Below are positions 19,070 through 27,907 of a DNA stretch of 64,000 nucleotides, one piece after another; positions within the stretch are counted from its first letter, which is position 1, and every line of letters begins with the position of its first letter. The stretch is from Streptomyces sp. SLBN-118 (GTDB taxonomy: Bacteria > Actinomycetota > Actinomycetes > Streptomycetales > Streptomycetaceae). The translations under genes were made by a program, and so were the position numbers. Under the pieces are notes generated by a model. The model saw nothing but the letters and a program-made list of their open reading frames with translations. It was not told the DNA's origin and ran no database searches. The stretch lies in assembly GCF_006715635.1 (NCBI RefSeq), contig NZ_VFNP01000001.1:1550001-1614000 (forward strand), written 5' to 3'.

Positions 19070-21895
19070 ATGTCCATCGTCGGACGGGACATACAACTCA
19101 CCCAATTGCATGACCTGCTGACCGCACGCGACCGCGGAGCGGGTCCGATCGCCCTGGTCAGTGGCCCTGCGGGGATCGGCAAGACCGCCCTCCTCCACGA
19201 ATTCACCCAGAGCGCGGCGAAATCCGGTTCCCTCGTCCTGAGAGCGGCCTGCTCCCCGAGGGAACGCGCCAACTCTTGGGGCGTGGTCCATCAACTCCTG
19301 TGGCACACAGGGCGATTCAAAGGAGCTTCACAGCGTACGAGTGACACGCTCGCAGCCGTCGGCCGCAGCCTTGCGGCGGTCACCCGGGCACCGGAAGGTG
19401 AACGCGACAAAGCCATGGATGAATTTTGCGCGGCCGTCATGGAATTGGCCGACGACCATCCCCTCGTCCTCGCCGGCGACGACATCCACGAGGCCGACCC
19501 CGAGTCGCTGGGCTGCCTCGGGCACCTCGCCCGCCGCATGGTCGCCTCCCGGGTCCTGGCGGTGTTCACCGACCGGCCGCAGGCCCTGCCCCCGTACGCC
19601 GCCGCGCGGGCCGAGTTCGCCCGGCAGCCCGGATTCCACCAGCTGCGGGTCGGCCCGCTGACCGCCGGCGACATCCGGCTGCTGCTCACCGAGCGGCTGG
19701 GCGTGCCCGCCGACGAGGCCGGCGCCGCGGAGTTCCACGCGGCGAGCGGGGGCAGCCCGCTGCTGACGCGAGCCCTGGTCGAGGACACCTGCAACGCCCT
19801 GCAAGGCACGTACACGGGCGCGGCCGCGTTACGGCCGGTCGCCGGGGAGATGTTCGACTCCGCGGTGGTCGACTGCGTCCACCGGGTCAGCGCGCCCGCG
19901 GCCGATCTCGCCCGGCACCTGGCGGTGCTCGGGCCGGACGCGCTGACGGTGCTGCTCGACCACAACAGCACGAACCCACCCACCCGGCACCTTCAGGAGC
20001 TGACCCAGGCCGGCCTGCTGGCGGGCCCGGGCTTCCGCCACCCGAGGATGCACACCGTGCTGGGCGGCGAGGTCTCCGCCGAGGAGCGGGCGCGGCTGCA
20101 CGGGCGGGCCGCCGTACTGCTGCACGACAACGGCGCACATCCGGCCGCGGTGGCCGAACACATCGTGGCGGCGGGAGGTATGGCGGAATCCTGGGCGCCC
20201 CCACTGCTCCGGGAAGCCGCTGCCGACGCGCTCGCCCAGGACGAGTTCCCCAAGGCGATGCGGCTGTTCGACCTGGCCCACGCCATCTGCCCGGACGGGC
20301 TCTTGCGGGCGTCCATCCTGTTCCAACGCACGCTGTCCGCCTGGCAGGTCGACCCGGCCAAGGCGATGCGGCGGCTCCCGGAACTGAAGGAGGCGCTCCA
20401 GGCCGGGCATCTCACGGCCACGTCGGGCGCGATGTCCCTGATCAAGAACCTGGTCTGGCACGGCTATGTGGACGAGGCCGCGGAGGTGCTGGAGCTGGTC
20501 GACCGGCAGCTGGCCGACGACCCGGGCGAGGAGGGCGTGGCCGAGGTGCGGGCGCTGCAGCGGTGGCTGTCCGTGCTGTGCCCGCCGTTCCACCGGCGCA
20601 TGTTCGGCGAGGTCTGCGTCGACGTCACCCACGAGATCGCCCCAGCGGCGATCGCCGAGCAGCCGCGGCTGCACGCGGCCACCGCCCTGTCCGTCGTCCT
20701 GCGGGGCGGCGAACCCGGGCCGGCCGTGGTCGGCGCCGCGCATGTGCTGGAGATGTCCAGTCTGACGCCGACGCTTGAGACCATCCCGCTGGCGCTGATG
20801 ACGCTGTTCTACGCCGACCGCACCGAGCAGGTCGACGCCTGGTGCACCACGCTGCTGGAGGCGGCCCGCGAGCGCAACATCCCCACCTGGGACGCGCTGC
20901 TGTCCTCGCTGCGGGCGGCGAACCTCATCCGGCAGGGCCGGCTGCTGGAGGCCGAGCGGCACAGCGACCTGGCCCTGTCGCGGATGTCGTCAGGGGGCTG
21001 GGGGCTGAGCATCGGCCTGCCGCTGGCGAGTTCGGTGTACGCGCTGACCGCGATGGGCCGCTACGACGAGGCGCGGGCCCGGCTCGGCCAGCCGGTGCCC
21101 GAGGCGGTCTTCCAGACCCTCTTCGGCCAGCACTACCTGTACGCCCGAGGGCAGTTCCACCTCGCCACCGGGCGACTTCAGGCCGCGCTCGGCGACTTCC
21201 TGGCGTGCGGCAAGGCCCTGGAGAGCTGGGGGGTGGCCGACACCACGCTCATCCCCTGGCGCACCGGGGTGGCCGAGGCCCGGCTGCGCCTGGGCGAGCC
21301 GGACCAGGCCGTGACGTATCTGCGGGAGGAACTGGCCCGGCACAAGGGCCGCCCCCGGGTGCACGGCAACGCCCTGCGTCTGCTGGCCTCGACGATGGAG
21401 CCCCGGCAGCGGCTGCGGGCGCTGCGGGAGGCCGTGGACGAACTCCAGGACTCCGGCTGCGATCTGCTGCTGGCACACGCGCTGGGCGACCTCGGCCGTG
21501 TCTACCACCTGTTGGGCCAGTCCAACCGAGCCCGGGTGATCGTACGGCGTGCCTACCGGATGGCGAAGAAGTGCCATGCCGAGCCGCTCAGCCAGAGCCT
21601 GCTGCCGGATGCAGAGCGGTCGGCCGATGGCCGGGTGTGCGCCGCCGGGCACGAGGCCTCCGAGCAGATCCACGACGTGCTGTCCGAGGCCGAGCTGCGG
21701 GTCGCCGCCCTGGCGGCGGAGGGCCACACCAACCGGGAGATCGCCCGGCGGCTGTTCATCACGGTCAGCACGGTCGAGCAGCACATGACGCGTGTCCTGC
21801 GCAAGCTCAACCTGTCCCGCCGTGACGAACTGCCGCAGGGCCTGAACACTATGGGCGGTTCAGCCGCACCGGCAGTGAGTGGAGCCCGCGGATGA
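19070..21895 (+). CDS. LAL-family (large ATP-binding LuxR) pathway activator with a TTA codon
   Basis: 941 residues. N-terminal AAA/NACHT-like ATPase with Walker A GPAGIGKT (K38) and a DDIHEADPES segment as Walker B; a long middle of helical (TPR-like) repeats; and a LuxR/NarL helix-turn-helix at 871-920 (LSEAELRVAALAAEGHTNREI). This is the MalT/LAL type of activator common in polyketide clusters. Codon 254 (19829-19831) is TTA, so translation should need the bldA tRNA and be tied to development. AGGAG at 19056 precedes ATG 19070 by nine bases. The 3' end overlaps the convergent P450 gene by 47 bases. Confidence 0.93.
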   Translation: MSIVGRDIQLTQLHDLLTARDRGAGPIALVSGPAGIGKTALLHEFTQSAAKSGSLVLRAACSPRERANSWGVVHQLLWHTGRFKGASQRTSDTLAAVGRSLAAVTRAPEGERDKAMDEFCAAVMELADDHPLVLAGDDIHEADPESLGCLGHLARRMVASRVLAVFTDRPQALPPYAAARAEFARQPGFHQLRVGPLTAGDIRLLLTERLGVPADEAGAAEFHAASGGSPLLTRALVEDTCNALQGTYTGAAALRPVAGEMFDSAVVDCVHRVSAPAADLARHLAVLGPDALTVLLDHNSTNPPTRHLQELTQAGLLAGPGFRHPRMHTVLGGEVSAEERARLHGRAAVLLHDNGAHPAAVAEHIVAAGGMAESWAPPLLREAAADALAQDEFPKAMRLFDLAHAICPDGLLRASILFQRTLSAWQVDPAKAMRRLPELKEALQAGHLTATSGAMSLIKNLVWHGYVDEAAEVLELVDRQLADDPGEEGVAEVRALQRWLSVLCPPFHRRMFGEVCVDVTHEIAPAAIAEQPRLHAATALSVVLRGGEPGPAVVGAAHVLEMSSLTPTLETIPLALMTLFYADRTEQVDAWCTTLLEAARERNIPTWDALLSSLRAANLIRQGRLLEAERHSDLALSRMSSGGWGLSIGLPLASSVYALTAMGRYDEARARLGQPVPEAVFQTLFGQHYLYARGQFHLATGRLQAALGDFLACGKALESWGVADTTLIPWRTGVAEARLRLGEPDQAVTYLREELARHKGRPRVHGNALRLLASTMEPRQRLRALREAVDELQDSGCDLLLAHALGDLGRVYHLLGQSNRARVIVRRAYRMAKKCHAEPLSQSLLPDAERSADGRVCAAGHEASEQIHDVLSEAELRVAALAAEGHTNREIARRLFITVSTVEQHMTRVLRKLNLSRRDELPQGLNTMGGSAAPAVSGARG

Positions 21896-23084
21896 GCGTG
21901 CTGGTGCGCCACCGCACGTCCTCGGGGTCGACCGCGAGCCGCATGGCGGGGAAGGTGTCCAGCAGCGCGCCGAAGGCGATCTGCGCCTCCATCCTCGCCA
22001 GGGGTGCCCCGAGGCAGTAGTGGATGCCGTGCCCGAAGGCGACATGGCCGCCGGTGGGCCTGCGGACGTCCAGCGTGTGCGGATCGCCGAAGCGCTCCGG
22101 ATCCCGGTTGGCGGAGGCCAGTGCCAGCAGCACGAAGTCGCCGGCCGGGATCTCGGTGTCGCCGATGCTCAGGTCCTCCGTGGCGCACCGGAACGTGGCG
22201 TGCTTCAGCGGGCTCTCCAGCCGCAGGAACTCCTCCACGGCGCCGGGCAGCAGGGAGCGGTCCTGGCGCAGCGCCTCCCACTGGTCCAGGTTCCGCATCA
22301 GGTGCAGCGTGCCGTTGCCGAGGGTGTTCACGGTGGTCTCATGGCCGCCGATGAACAACAGGAAGGCCATCGAGACCAGTTCGGTCTCGGTGAGCCGGTC
22401 GTCGACGTCACGCGCCGAGACCAGCGCGGCGAGCACGTCGTCGGTGGGCGTACGGCGCTTGCGCTCGATGAGGTCGCCGAGGTACTCGATCATCGCGGTC
22501 GACGCGGCGGCGGTCGCAGCCGGCGAGTCGCCGGAGACGAGCGCCTTGGACCAGGACTTGAAGTTCTCCTGCTCCTCCAGCGGCACGCCCAGCAGCAGGC
22601 AGATCACCCGGATCGGCAGTGGGAACGCGAACGCGTCCAGCAGGTCCACCGGGTCCTCGTCCGGCAGGGCGGCGAGCAGTTCGCCGGTGATCTGCTCGAT
22701 CTCCGGCCGTAGCTTTTCGATGGCGCGGCTGGTGAACGCCTTGTTCACCAGCTTGCGCAGCCGGTTGTGGTCCGGCGGGTCGGAGTGCAGCATGTGGGTG
22801 GCGAGGGCGGAGGAGAACGCGCCGCGCTTGTTGCGGTCGGGCTCGTTCTGCGCGAACAGCCGGTCCGTCCTGTTGAGGTCGGTGCTCAGCCGGGGGTCCG
22901 CGAGCGCCGAGCGCACCTCCTCGTATCCGGTGATCAGCCACACCGGCAGTCCGCCGCACACGGGGACCCCGGGAGGCATCATCACCCGGTGCGCCGAGCC
23001 TTCGGCGTTGAGCCGTGTGTACACGGAGTGGGGGTCCTGCATGAACGCGTCGTCGAGTTCCAGAGGGGCTGAATCCTGAAGCAT
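21849..23084 (-). CDS. Cytochrome P450 monooxygenase of the cluster
   Basis: 411 residues from ATG 23084 (GAGGA seven bases upstream); GTG 23090 adds two residues. Bacterial class I P450 features: I-helix GGHETT, K-helix EFLR with SP following, and the heme loop FGHGIHYCLG with the cysteine ligand at about codon 22014-22016. CYP107-like in overall sequence. In tirandamycin-type pathways a P450 (TamI/TrdI) oxidises the bicyclic ketal part several times; this gene sits next to the LAL regulator and is a candidate for the same kind of tailoring. It is convergent with the regulator and has a doubled CCCCTA box about 100 bases upstream. No ferredoxin gene is nearby. Confidence 0.93.
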   Translation of the reverse strand: MLQDSAPLELDDAFMQDPHSVYTRLNAEGSAHRVMMPPGVPVCGGLPVWLITGYEEVRSALADPRLSTDLNRTDRLFAQNEPDRNKRGAFSSALATHMLHSDPPDHNRLRKLVNKAFTSRAIEKLRPEIEQITGELLAALPDEDPVDLLDAFAFPLPIRVICLLLGVPLEEQENFKSWSKALVSGDSPAATAAASTAMIEYLGDLIERKRRTPTDDVLAALVSARDVDDRLTETELVSMAFLLFIGGHETTVNTLGNGTLHLMRNLDQWEALRQDRSLLPGAVEEFLRLESPLKHATFRCATEDLSIGDTEIPAGDFVLLALASANRDPERFGDPHTLDVRRPTGGHVAFGHGIHYCLGAPLARMEAQIAFGALLDTFPAMRLAVDPEDVRWRTSTLIRGLHSLPVRLNRP

Positions 23085-23187
23085 GGGCACATCCTCGAAA
23101 ATGACGGCTCCGGGCCGTTCGCGGGTCGCGCTGAGCCTATGTACGCCCCTGGGGGCCGAAGCCGATCCACGGCGAGAAGAGGGGGTC

Positions 23188-23204
23188 TAGGGGCCTGATA
23201 GGGG
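23188..23204 (-). promoter_or_regulatory. CCCCTA-N5-CCCCTA direct repeat upstream of the P450 gene (candidate LAL box)
   Basis: TAGGGG occurs at 23188-23193 and again at 23199-23204, exactly 11 bases apart, giving CCCCTA twice on the gene's own strand about 105 bases before its start. The same motif with the same spacing is found at 27989-28005 before the flavoprotein gene. MalT-like activators bind short direct repeats, so the LAL protein is the obvious candidate; that link is inferred. Confidence 0.5.
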
Positions 23205-23302
23205 CCGCCCGCCGGTTGGTTGTGTGAGTCCCGGCGGGCGGCCGGAGCAGCCACCAGGCCGGGGGAGATCACCCGGCAGCTGCTGGTCCGGTGGTGGCGC
23301 GG

Positions 23303-24799
23303 TCAGTTGCTGGGCGCCAGGTCGCCTTCCGTGGCGCGCGCCTGCTCCGGGGGAGCCTGGGCGGGCTTGCGCAGGTCGATGGTGATCAGCAGGCCCGCGA
23401 GTACGGCGGCGAGGGCGGTGATGCCCGCGGCCCACAGGCTCGCGACGGCGTAGCCGTGGACGGTCGCCTCGGTCACGGCCCGCTCACCGCGACCGCCGCC
23501 CGCGATCCGGTCGGCGGTCACGCTGGTGGCGATGGCGTTGAGCAGGGCCGTGCCGATGGAGCCGCCCAGCTGCTGGGAGGTGGAGACGAAGGCCGACACC
23601 ACACCCACCTCCTGCGGCGGCACGCGGTAGGTGGCGGCGCTGATGCACGGCGAGATCACCAGTCCGACACCGATGCCGAGCAGGATCTGGGTGGGCATCA
23701 GGGTCGAGGCGTAGGAGCTGTCGGGGGTGAGCCGGCCGAGGTTGAGCAGGCCCAGCATGGCGATGAGCAGGCCCGGCACCACCAGCAGGCGCAGCGGGAC
23801 GCGGGGCACCAGCCGGGCGGCGATCTGGGTGGAGGTGAGCACCGTCGCCACGGTCGCCGGCAGGATCGCCAGACCCGTGCGCAGCGGCGAGAAGTCCATT
23901 ACCACCTGCAACTGGTAGGTGAGGATCAGGAACAGGCCGAACAGGCTGACCATGGCCAGGGCGATGGTCAGGCTCGCTCCCGCCCGGTTGCGGTCGGCGA
24001 CCAGCCGCAGCGGGAGCAGCGGAGCCGGCCCCTTGGCCTGGGTGAGGCCGAACGCGCCGAGCAGGACCACGGCGGCCGCGAGGCAGCCGAGGACGCGGGG
24101 CGAGGTCCAGCTGTGGGTCGCCGCCTGGTCGAAGGCGTAGACGAGGGCGAGCATCCCGCAGGCGGAGAGCACCGCGCCGGGGACGTCCACCCGCTGGCGG
24201 CCCGCGGGCATCGCCGGCAGCAGCAGCAAGGCCCCGGCCACCACGGCCGCGCCGATGGGCACGTTGACGTAGAAGCACCAGCGCCAGTCGAGGTACTCGG
24301 TGATCACACCGCCGCCCAGCAGGCCGATGGCGCCGCCGGCGCTGGCGACCGAGCTGAAGACACCGAACGCCTTGGCGCGTTCGCGCGGTTCGGTGAAGGT
24401 GGTGGCGAGCATGGCCAGGGTCGAGGGCACGAGCAGCGCGGCGAACACGCCCTGCGCCGCGCGGGCGCCGACGAGCACCTCGGCGTTCGGCGCGGCGCCG
24501 CCCGCCACTGAGGCGACGGCGAAGCCGACGGCGCCGGCCACGAAGGCGCGCCTGCGGCCCACGAGATCGCCGACCCGTCCGCCGAGCAGCAGCAGGGCAC
24601 CGAAGGCGAGGGTGTAGGCGGTCACCACCCACTGCCGGCTCGCGTCCGACATCCCGGTGTCCTGCTGGGCCCACGGGAGGGCGATGTTCACGATGGTCAT
24701 GTCCAGCATGACCATCAGCTGAGCCAGGGCGATCACCCCCAGCCCCCACCACCGGTAGCGCACCGACCTCTCGGTGGAGGCCGCTGTTGCCTGTGCCAT
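23303..24799 (-). CDS. MFS drug exporter, DHA2 (EmrB/QacA) family
   Basis: 498 residues from ATG 24799, which has GGGAAGGA nine bases upstream; a longer reading from GTG 24832 has no ribosome site. About 14 membrane segments. Motif D1/A-type features are visible: LDMTIVNIALP in helix 1 and GGRVGDLVGRRR in the loop after helix 2; a motif-C-like glycine-rich helix follows (GAIGLLGGGVITEY). Proton-driven export of the cluster product is the likely role. It is divergent from a TetR gene with a shared control region. Confidence 0.92.
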   Translation of the reverse strand: MAQATAASTERSVRYRWWGLGVIALAQLMVMLDMTIVNIALPWAQQDTGMSDASRQWVVTAYTLAFGALLLLGGRVGDLVGRRRAFVAGAVGFAVASVAGGAAPNAEVLVGARAAQGVFAALLVPSTLAMLATTFTEPRERAKAFGVFSSVASAGGAIGLLGGGVITEYLDWRWCFYVNVPIGAAVVAGALLLLPAMPAGRQRVDVPGAVLSACGMLALVYAFDQAATHSWTSPRVLGCLAAAVVLLGAFGLTQAKGPAPLLPLRLVADRNRAGASLTIALAMVSLFGLFLILTYQLQVVMDFSPLRTGLAILPATVATVLTSTQIAARLVPRVPLRLLVVPGLLIAMLGLLNLGRLTPDSSYASTLMPTQILLGIGVGLVISPCISAATYRVPPQEVGVVSAFVSTSQQLGGSIGTALLNAIATSVTADRIAGGGRGERAVTEATVHGYAVASLWAAGITALAAVLAGLLITIDLRKPAQAPPEQARATEGDLAPSN

Positions 24800-24863
24800 G
24801 TCCTGATGTCCTTCCCTCACCGCGGGCGGCACTCGGTCCGGCCCGTCCGTCTTCCGCTAGCGG

Positions 24864-24947
24864 ACACTAGAGCAGATTTCTTAACCAAGTCAATTCACAG
24901 ACTCGGTCACCTGATTGCCCGGGTAAGGAATGTGCTAGGATGGCCTG
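24864..24947. promoter_or_regulatory. Divergent promoters and operator between exporter and TetR genes
   Basis: Toward the exporter: -35 TTGACT (24893-24888) and -10 TAGTGT (24869-24864), 18 apart. Toward tetR: TTGCCC (24915-24920) and TAGGAT (24936-24941), after which transcription would begin at about 24948, the first base of the GTG start, so the tetR mRNA may be leaderless. A near-palindrome TTGCCCGGGTAA (24915-24926) overlaps the tetR -35, and TTTCTTAACC (24877) is an 8/10 inverted match to GGGTAAGGAA (24921). These are candidate TetR operators. Confidence 0.5.
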
Positions 24948-25601
24948 GTGAATGCGCCGATGGGCTTGCGGGAGCGCAAGAAACAGCGAACGCGAGAGAC
25001 GATCTCCGACACGGCGATCACGCTCTTCCTTGAGCACGGGTTCGACCAGGTCTCGGTCGTCGACATCGCGGCCGTCGCCGAGGTCTCCAAACCCACGCTG
25101 TTCAAGTACTTCCCCACCAAGGAAGACCTGGTCGTCCACCGCTTCGCCGACCACCAGACGGTGAGCAGCACCGTCGTCGCGGAGCGGCCGCCCGGGGTGT
25201 CCGCGATCGACGCCCTGCACCAGCACTTCCTGGACGGGCTGGCGGCCCGGGACCCCATCACGGGGCTCAACGACGACGAGGACGTCCTCGCCTTCCACCA
25301 CCTCGTGTACTCCACGCCGAGCCTGGTGGCACGCGTCAGCCAGTACCTGGCCCAGGCCGAGGAGGCGCTCGCCCAGGCCCTGGTGGACGCGCTGGACGCG
25401 CTGGACTCCGACCGCGCGATCACGGCCGCCCTGCTGGCCGGTCAGGTCATCGCCACCGAGCGCATCCTGGCATCGGTGAACTGGCAGCGCATCGTCGCCG
25501 GCCGGTCCGCGGACGAGGTCTACCCCGAGGCGGTGGCCGACGCCGACCACGCCTATGCCCTGCTGCGCCAGGGCCTGGCGGGGGCAGCCGCCCAGAAGTG
25601 A
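24948..25601 (+). CDS. TetR-family repressor controlling the adjacent exporter
   Basis: 217 residues from GTG 24948 (ATG 24960 is an alternative). The N-terminal HTH is clear: ITLFLEHGFDQVSVVDIAAVAEVSKPTLFKYFPTKEDL in three short stretches between residues 22 and 60. The C-terminal ligand domain shows no family-specific motif I recognise. It is transcribed away from the exporter from a shared 150-base region, the standard arrangement for a repressor that senses an antibiotic or its precursor and releases the pump gene. Confidence 0.9.
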   Translation: MNAPMGLRERKKQRTRETISDTAITLFLEHGFDQVSVVDIAAVAEVSKPTLFKYFPTKEDLVVHRFADHQTVSSTVVAERPPGVSAIDALHQHFLDGLAARDPITGLNDDEDVLAFHHLVYSTPSLVARVSQYLAQAEEALAQALVDALDALDSDRAITAALLAGQVIATERILASVNWQRIVAGRSADEVYPEAVADADHAYALLRQGLAGAAAQK

Positions 25602-25664
25602 GACCGACGACGGCGCCGCCTCCGAAGAGGCGGCGCCGTCGTCGTTCTGCCGTCGTACGCCGGA

Positions 25665-26348
25665 TCAGTCGGCCGCGTCCGCCGGCCGATCCGGATCATG
25701 GCCGGGCTCCTGCCTGGGCAGGTTGTTGTGCCGCTCGATGTAGTCGGCCAGCCGGTCCATGCTGTCCGTGCCGCGCTCCCGGAAGGCCCGCGCCTGGGAG
25801 GCCATGTCGGCCGGGGACTTGTTCTGGCCGAGCTTGTACACGCCGTCGATGCGCCCGATCGGGATCTCGAACCCCTGGATGAGCCGCAGGTACTCGTCGA
25901 ACAGCGCGCTCGCCCGGCGCGGCAGCGACCAGGGCTGCTTCGGCGCGAGCCGGCTCTCCTGGTCCTCGATCAGGTCGTCCAGCTGGCGCATGGTGCGCAC
26001 CTCGTCCAGCAGCCGCGGCCGTCCCGTGACGTGCACGGCCGCATAGGCCCAGGTGGGGAAGTGCGGCTGGGAGGCGTAGTGGTCGGGCGAGATGTAGGAG
26101 CTGGGGCCGAGGAACGCCACCACCACCTCGACGTTGCCGGCGAGCGCCTCACAAATCGGGTTGCCCCGCGAGAGGTGCCCGCGCAGCTTGCCATAGGGCC
26201 AGGCGTGCCGGTCGAGCACGAACGGGATGTGGACGGCGGCGGGCCGGCCTTCCACCGACAACGCCATCAGGCCGAGCGGGTACTCCTCGATGAGGTCCCA
26301 CTGCGTCTCCAGGTCCGGCGGCCGAAAGTAGTCGGGGCGGTAGACCAT
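25665..26348 (-). CDS. PaiB-like FMN-binding protein
   Basis: 227 residues from ATG 26348, with AAGGAG at the right distance. It matches the PaiB / FMN-binding negative transcriptional regulator family: the start MVYRPDYF, HIPFVLD, GHLSRGNP and SYISPDHY ... PTWAYAAVHV blocks are all present. Family members bind FMN in a split-barrel; the regulator name comes from Bacillus, and many are probably flavoenzymes or stress proteins. It lies 29 bases after the flavoprotein gene on the same strand and may share its transcript. The role in the cluster is unknown. Confidence 0.85.
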   Translation of the reverse strand: MVYRPDYFRPPDLETQWDLIEEYPLGLMALSVEGRPAAVHIPFVLDRHAWPYGKLRGHLSRGNPICEALAGNVEVVVAFLGPSSYISPDHYASQPHFPTWAYAAVHVTGRPRLLDEVRTMRQLDDLIEDQESRLAPKQPWSLPRRASALFDEYLRLIQGFEIPIGRIDGVYKLGQNKSPADMASQARAFRERGTDSMDRLADYIERHNNLPRQEPGHDPDRPADAAD

Positions 26349-26377
26349 CTGCGCTCTCCTTTCCGTGTGGGGCCTGA

Positions 26378-27907
26378 TCAGGCGGTGGCGGCGGACACCG
26401 CGCCGCCGAGCAGCGAGCCGAGGTACCCGAGCACCGCCGCGCTGTCCCCCGCCGGCGCGGTGAGCCCGATGTAGCCGTCCGGGCGGACGAGGACCAGCGT
26501 GTCGGCGCCCAGTCCGTAGGGCGCCGGCCGTTCGCCGAGCAGGCAGGTCCTGAGGTCGTCCGGGCCCCCGGCCGCCACCTCGCGCAGGGCCGCCTCGCAG
26601 CCGGCCCCGAAGCCGATCAGCGTGAAGTGCGGACCGCGGAACACGTCGAACAGCCGGACGAGCTGGCCGGCCATGTCCAGGCACACCGAGTCCGGGGCGC
26701 GGTCGCCTGCCTGGACGCCGCCGGTGTCGCTGAGCGTCGCGCGGCTGAGCGGGCTGGCCCGGTACTCGAGACCGAACTGCAGGGTGTCCTGGGTGAGGCC
26801 GGCCTCGGCGCCGCCGGTGCCGCCGGTCATCTCCTCGAACACGGCCCTGGTGCTGGCGACGCTGGTGTCCAGCGTCCAGCGCGCCACGGGCAGCCGCTCC
26901 TCCTGGTAGGTGTCGAGCAGCTCAGGTGCCGCCCCGGCGAGGACGAGCGCGAGCTTCCAGCCGAGGTTGTAGGCATCCTGGACGCCCGTGTTGGCGCCCA
27001 GCGCCCCGAGCACGGGGTGGACGTGCGCGGCGTCCCCGGCCAGGAACACCCGGTCCACCCGCAGCCGGTCGGCCATCCGCACGTTGATCCGCGAGGTCGA
27101 CAGCCAGGTCGCGTCGTGGACCCGGATCGGCATCCCCGTGGCCCGGTCGACGGCCCGCTGGAGGGCCTCCACCGACGGCTCCATGGGCCGGCCGTCCGCG
27201 CCGACGGGCGGTGTGGCCTGGATCTGCCAGGAGCGCGTGCCGCTGAGCGGGCACAGCATGACCACGCCGAGGTCGAGGTCCAGCCACTGGTACCAGGCGT
27301 CGGGAGCCAGCCCGTCGATCTCCACGTCCCCGACGATCAGCTGCTTCTCCGGCTCGGTGAACCCCTCGAAGGAGATGCCGAGTCGCTTGCGGACCAGGCT
27401 GCGGCCACCGTCGCACCCAACGAGATAGGCGGCCGACACCTGCTCGGTGCCCTGCGCGGTGGCCAGGGTGGCGGTCACCTGGTCCGGGTCCGGCTGGCCG
27501 AACTCGACCAGCTCGGTGCCCAGTTCCACCGCGACGCCGTACTCGGCGAGCCGCTCCCGGAGAATCTCCTCGACCCGCGACTGCGGCATGAAGTGCAGCC
27601 GGCGAAACGGCTCGCCCTGGGTGGGCGCGTTGTCGAGGTACGGGATGGTCTCGTTGATCAGCCGGTCGCGGCGGTAGCGCCGGAACGGAAGCCGCTGCGT
27701 ACCGGACGCGAGAACCTTGTCGATGACCCCGAGGTCGTAGAACACCTCCAGGGTGCGGGGCTGGATGCCGGCCTTGCCGCGCGAGGCGGTCGTGAAGCTC
27801 CGCTCCTTGTCGATGATCCGCACCGGTACGCCCCGGCGGGCCAGTTCGAGCCCGAGGGTCAGACCGGTCGGCCCGGCCCCGCTGATCAGCACGCTGACGC
27901 TGTTCAT
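26378..27907 (-). CDS. Class A FAD-dependent monooxygenase (aromatic/polyketide hydroxylase type)
   Basis: 509 residues. GxGxxG at the start (SGAGPTGLTLGLELARRG), the DG motif (LVGCDGGRSLVRK) and the GD motif (FLAGDAAHVHPVLGALG) are all present, and the C-terminal thioredoxin-like tail typical of PgaE/RdmE-type hydroxylases follows. These enzymes hydroxylate or perform Baeyer-Villiger oxidation with NAD(P)H and O2. It could tailor the tetramate or, like rifamycin monooxygenase in the same superclass, inactivate a drug; sequence alone does not decide. It is not of the covalent BBE type expected for TrdL. A broken paralogue lies 520 bases upstream (28425-28616). Confidence 0.9.
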   Translation of the reverse strand: MNSVSVLISGAGPTGLTLGLELARRGVPVRIIDKERSFTTASRGKAGIQPRTLEVFYDLGVIDKVLASGTQRLPFRRYRRDRLINETIPYLDNAPTQGEPFRRLHFMPQSRVEEILRERLAEYGVAVELGTELVEFGQPDPDQVTATLATAQGTEQVSAAYLVGCDGGRSLVRKRLGISFEGFTEPEKQLIVGDVEIDGLAPDAWYQWLDLDLGVVMLCPLSGTRSWQIQATPPVGADGRPMEPSVEALQRAVDRATGMPIRVHDATWLSTSRINVRMADRLRVDRVFLAGDAAHVHPVLGALGANTGVQDAYNLGWKLALVLAGAAPELLDTYQEERLPVARWTLDTSVASTRAVFEEMTGGTGGAEAGLTQDTLQFGLEYRASPLSRATLSDTGGVQAGDRAPDSVCLDMAGQLVRLFDVFRGPHFTLIGFGAGCEAALREVAAGGPDDLRTCLLGERPAPYGLGADTLVLVRPDGYIGLTAPAGDSAAVLGYLGSLLGGAVSAATA

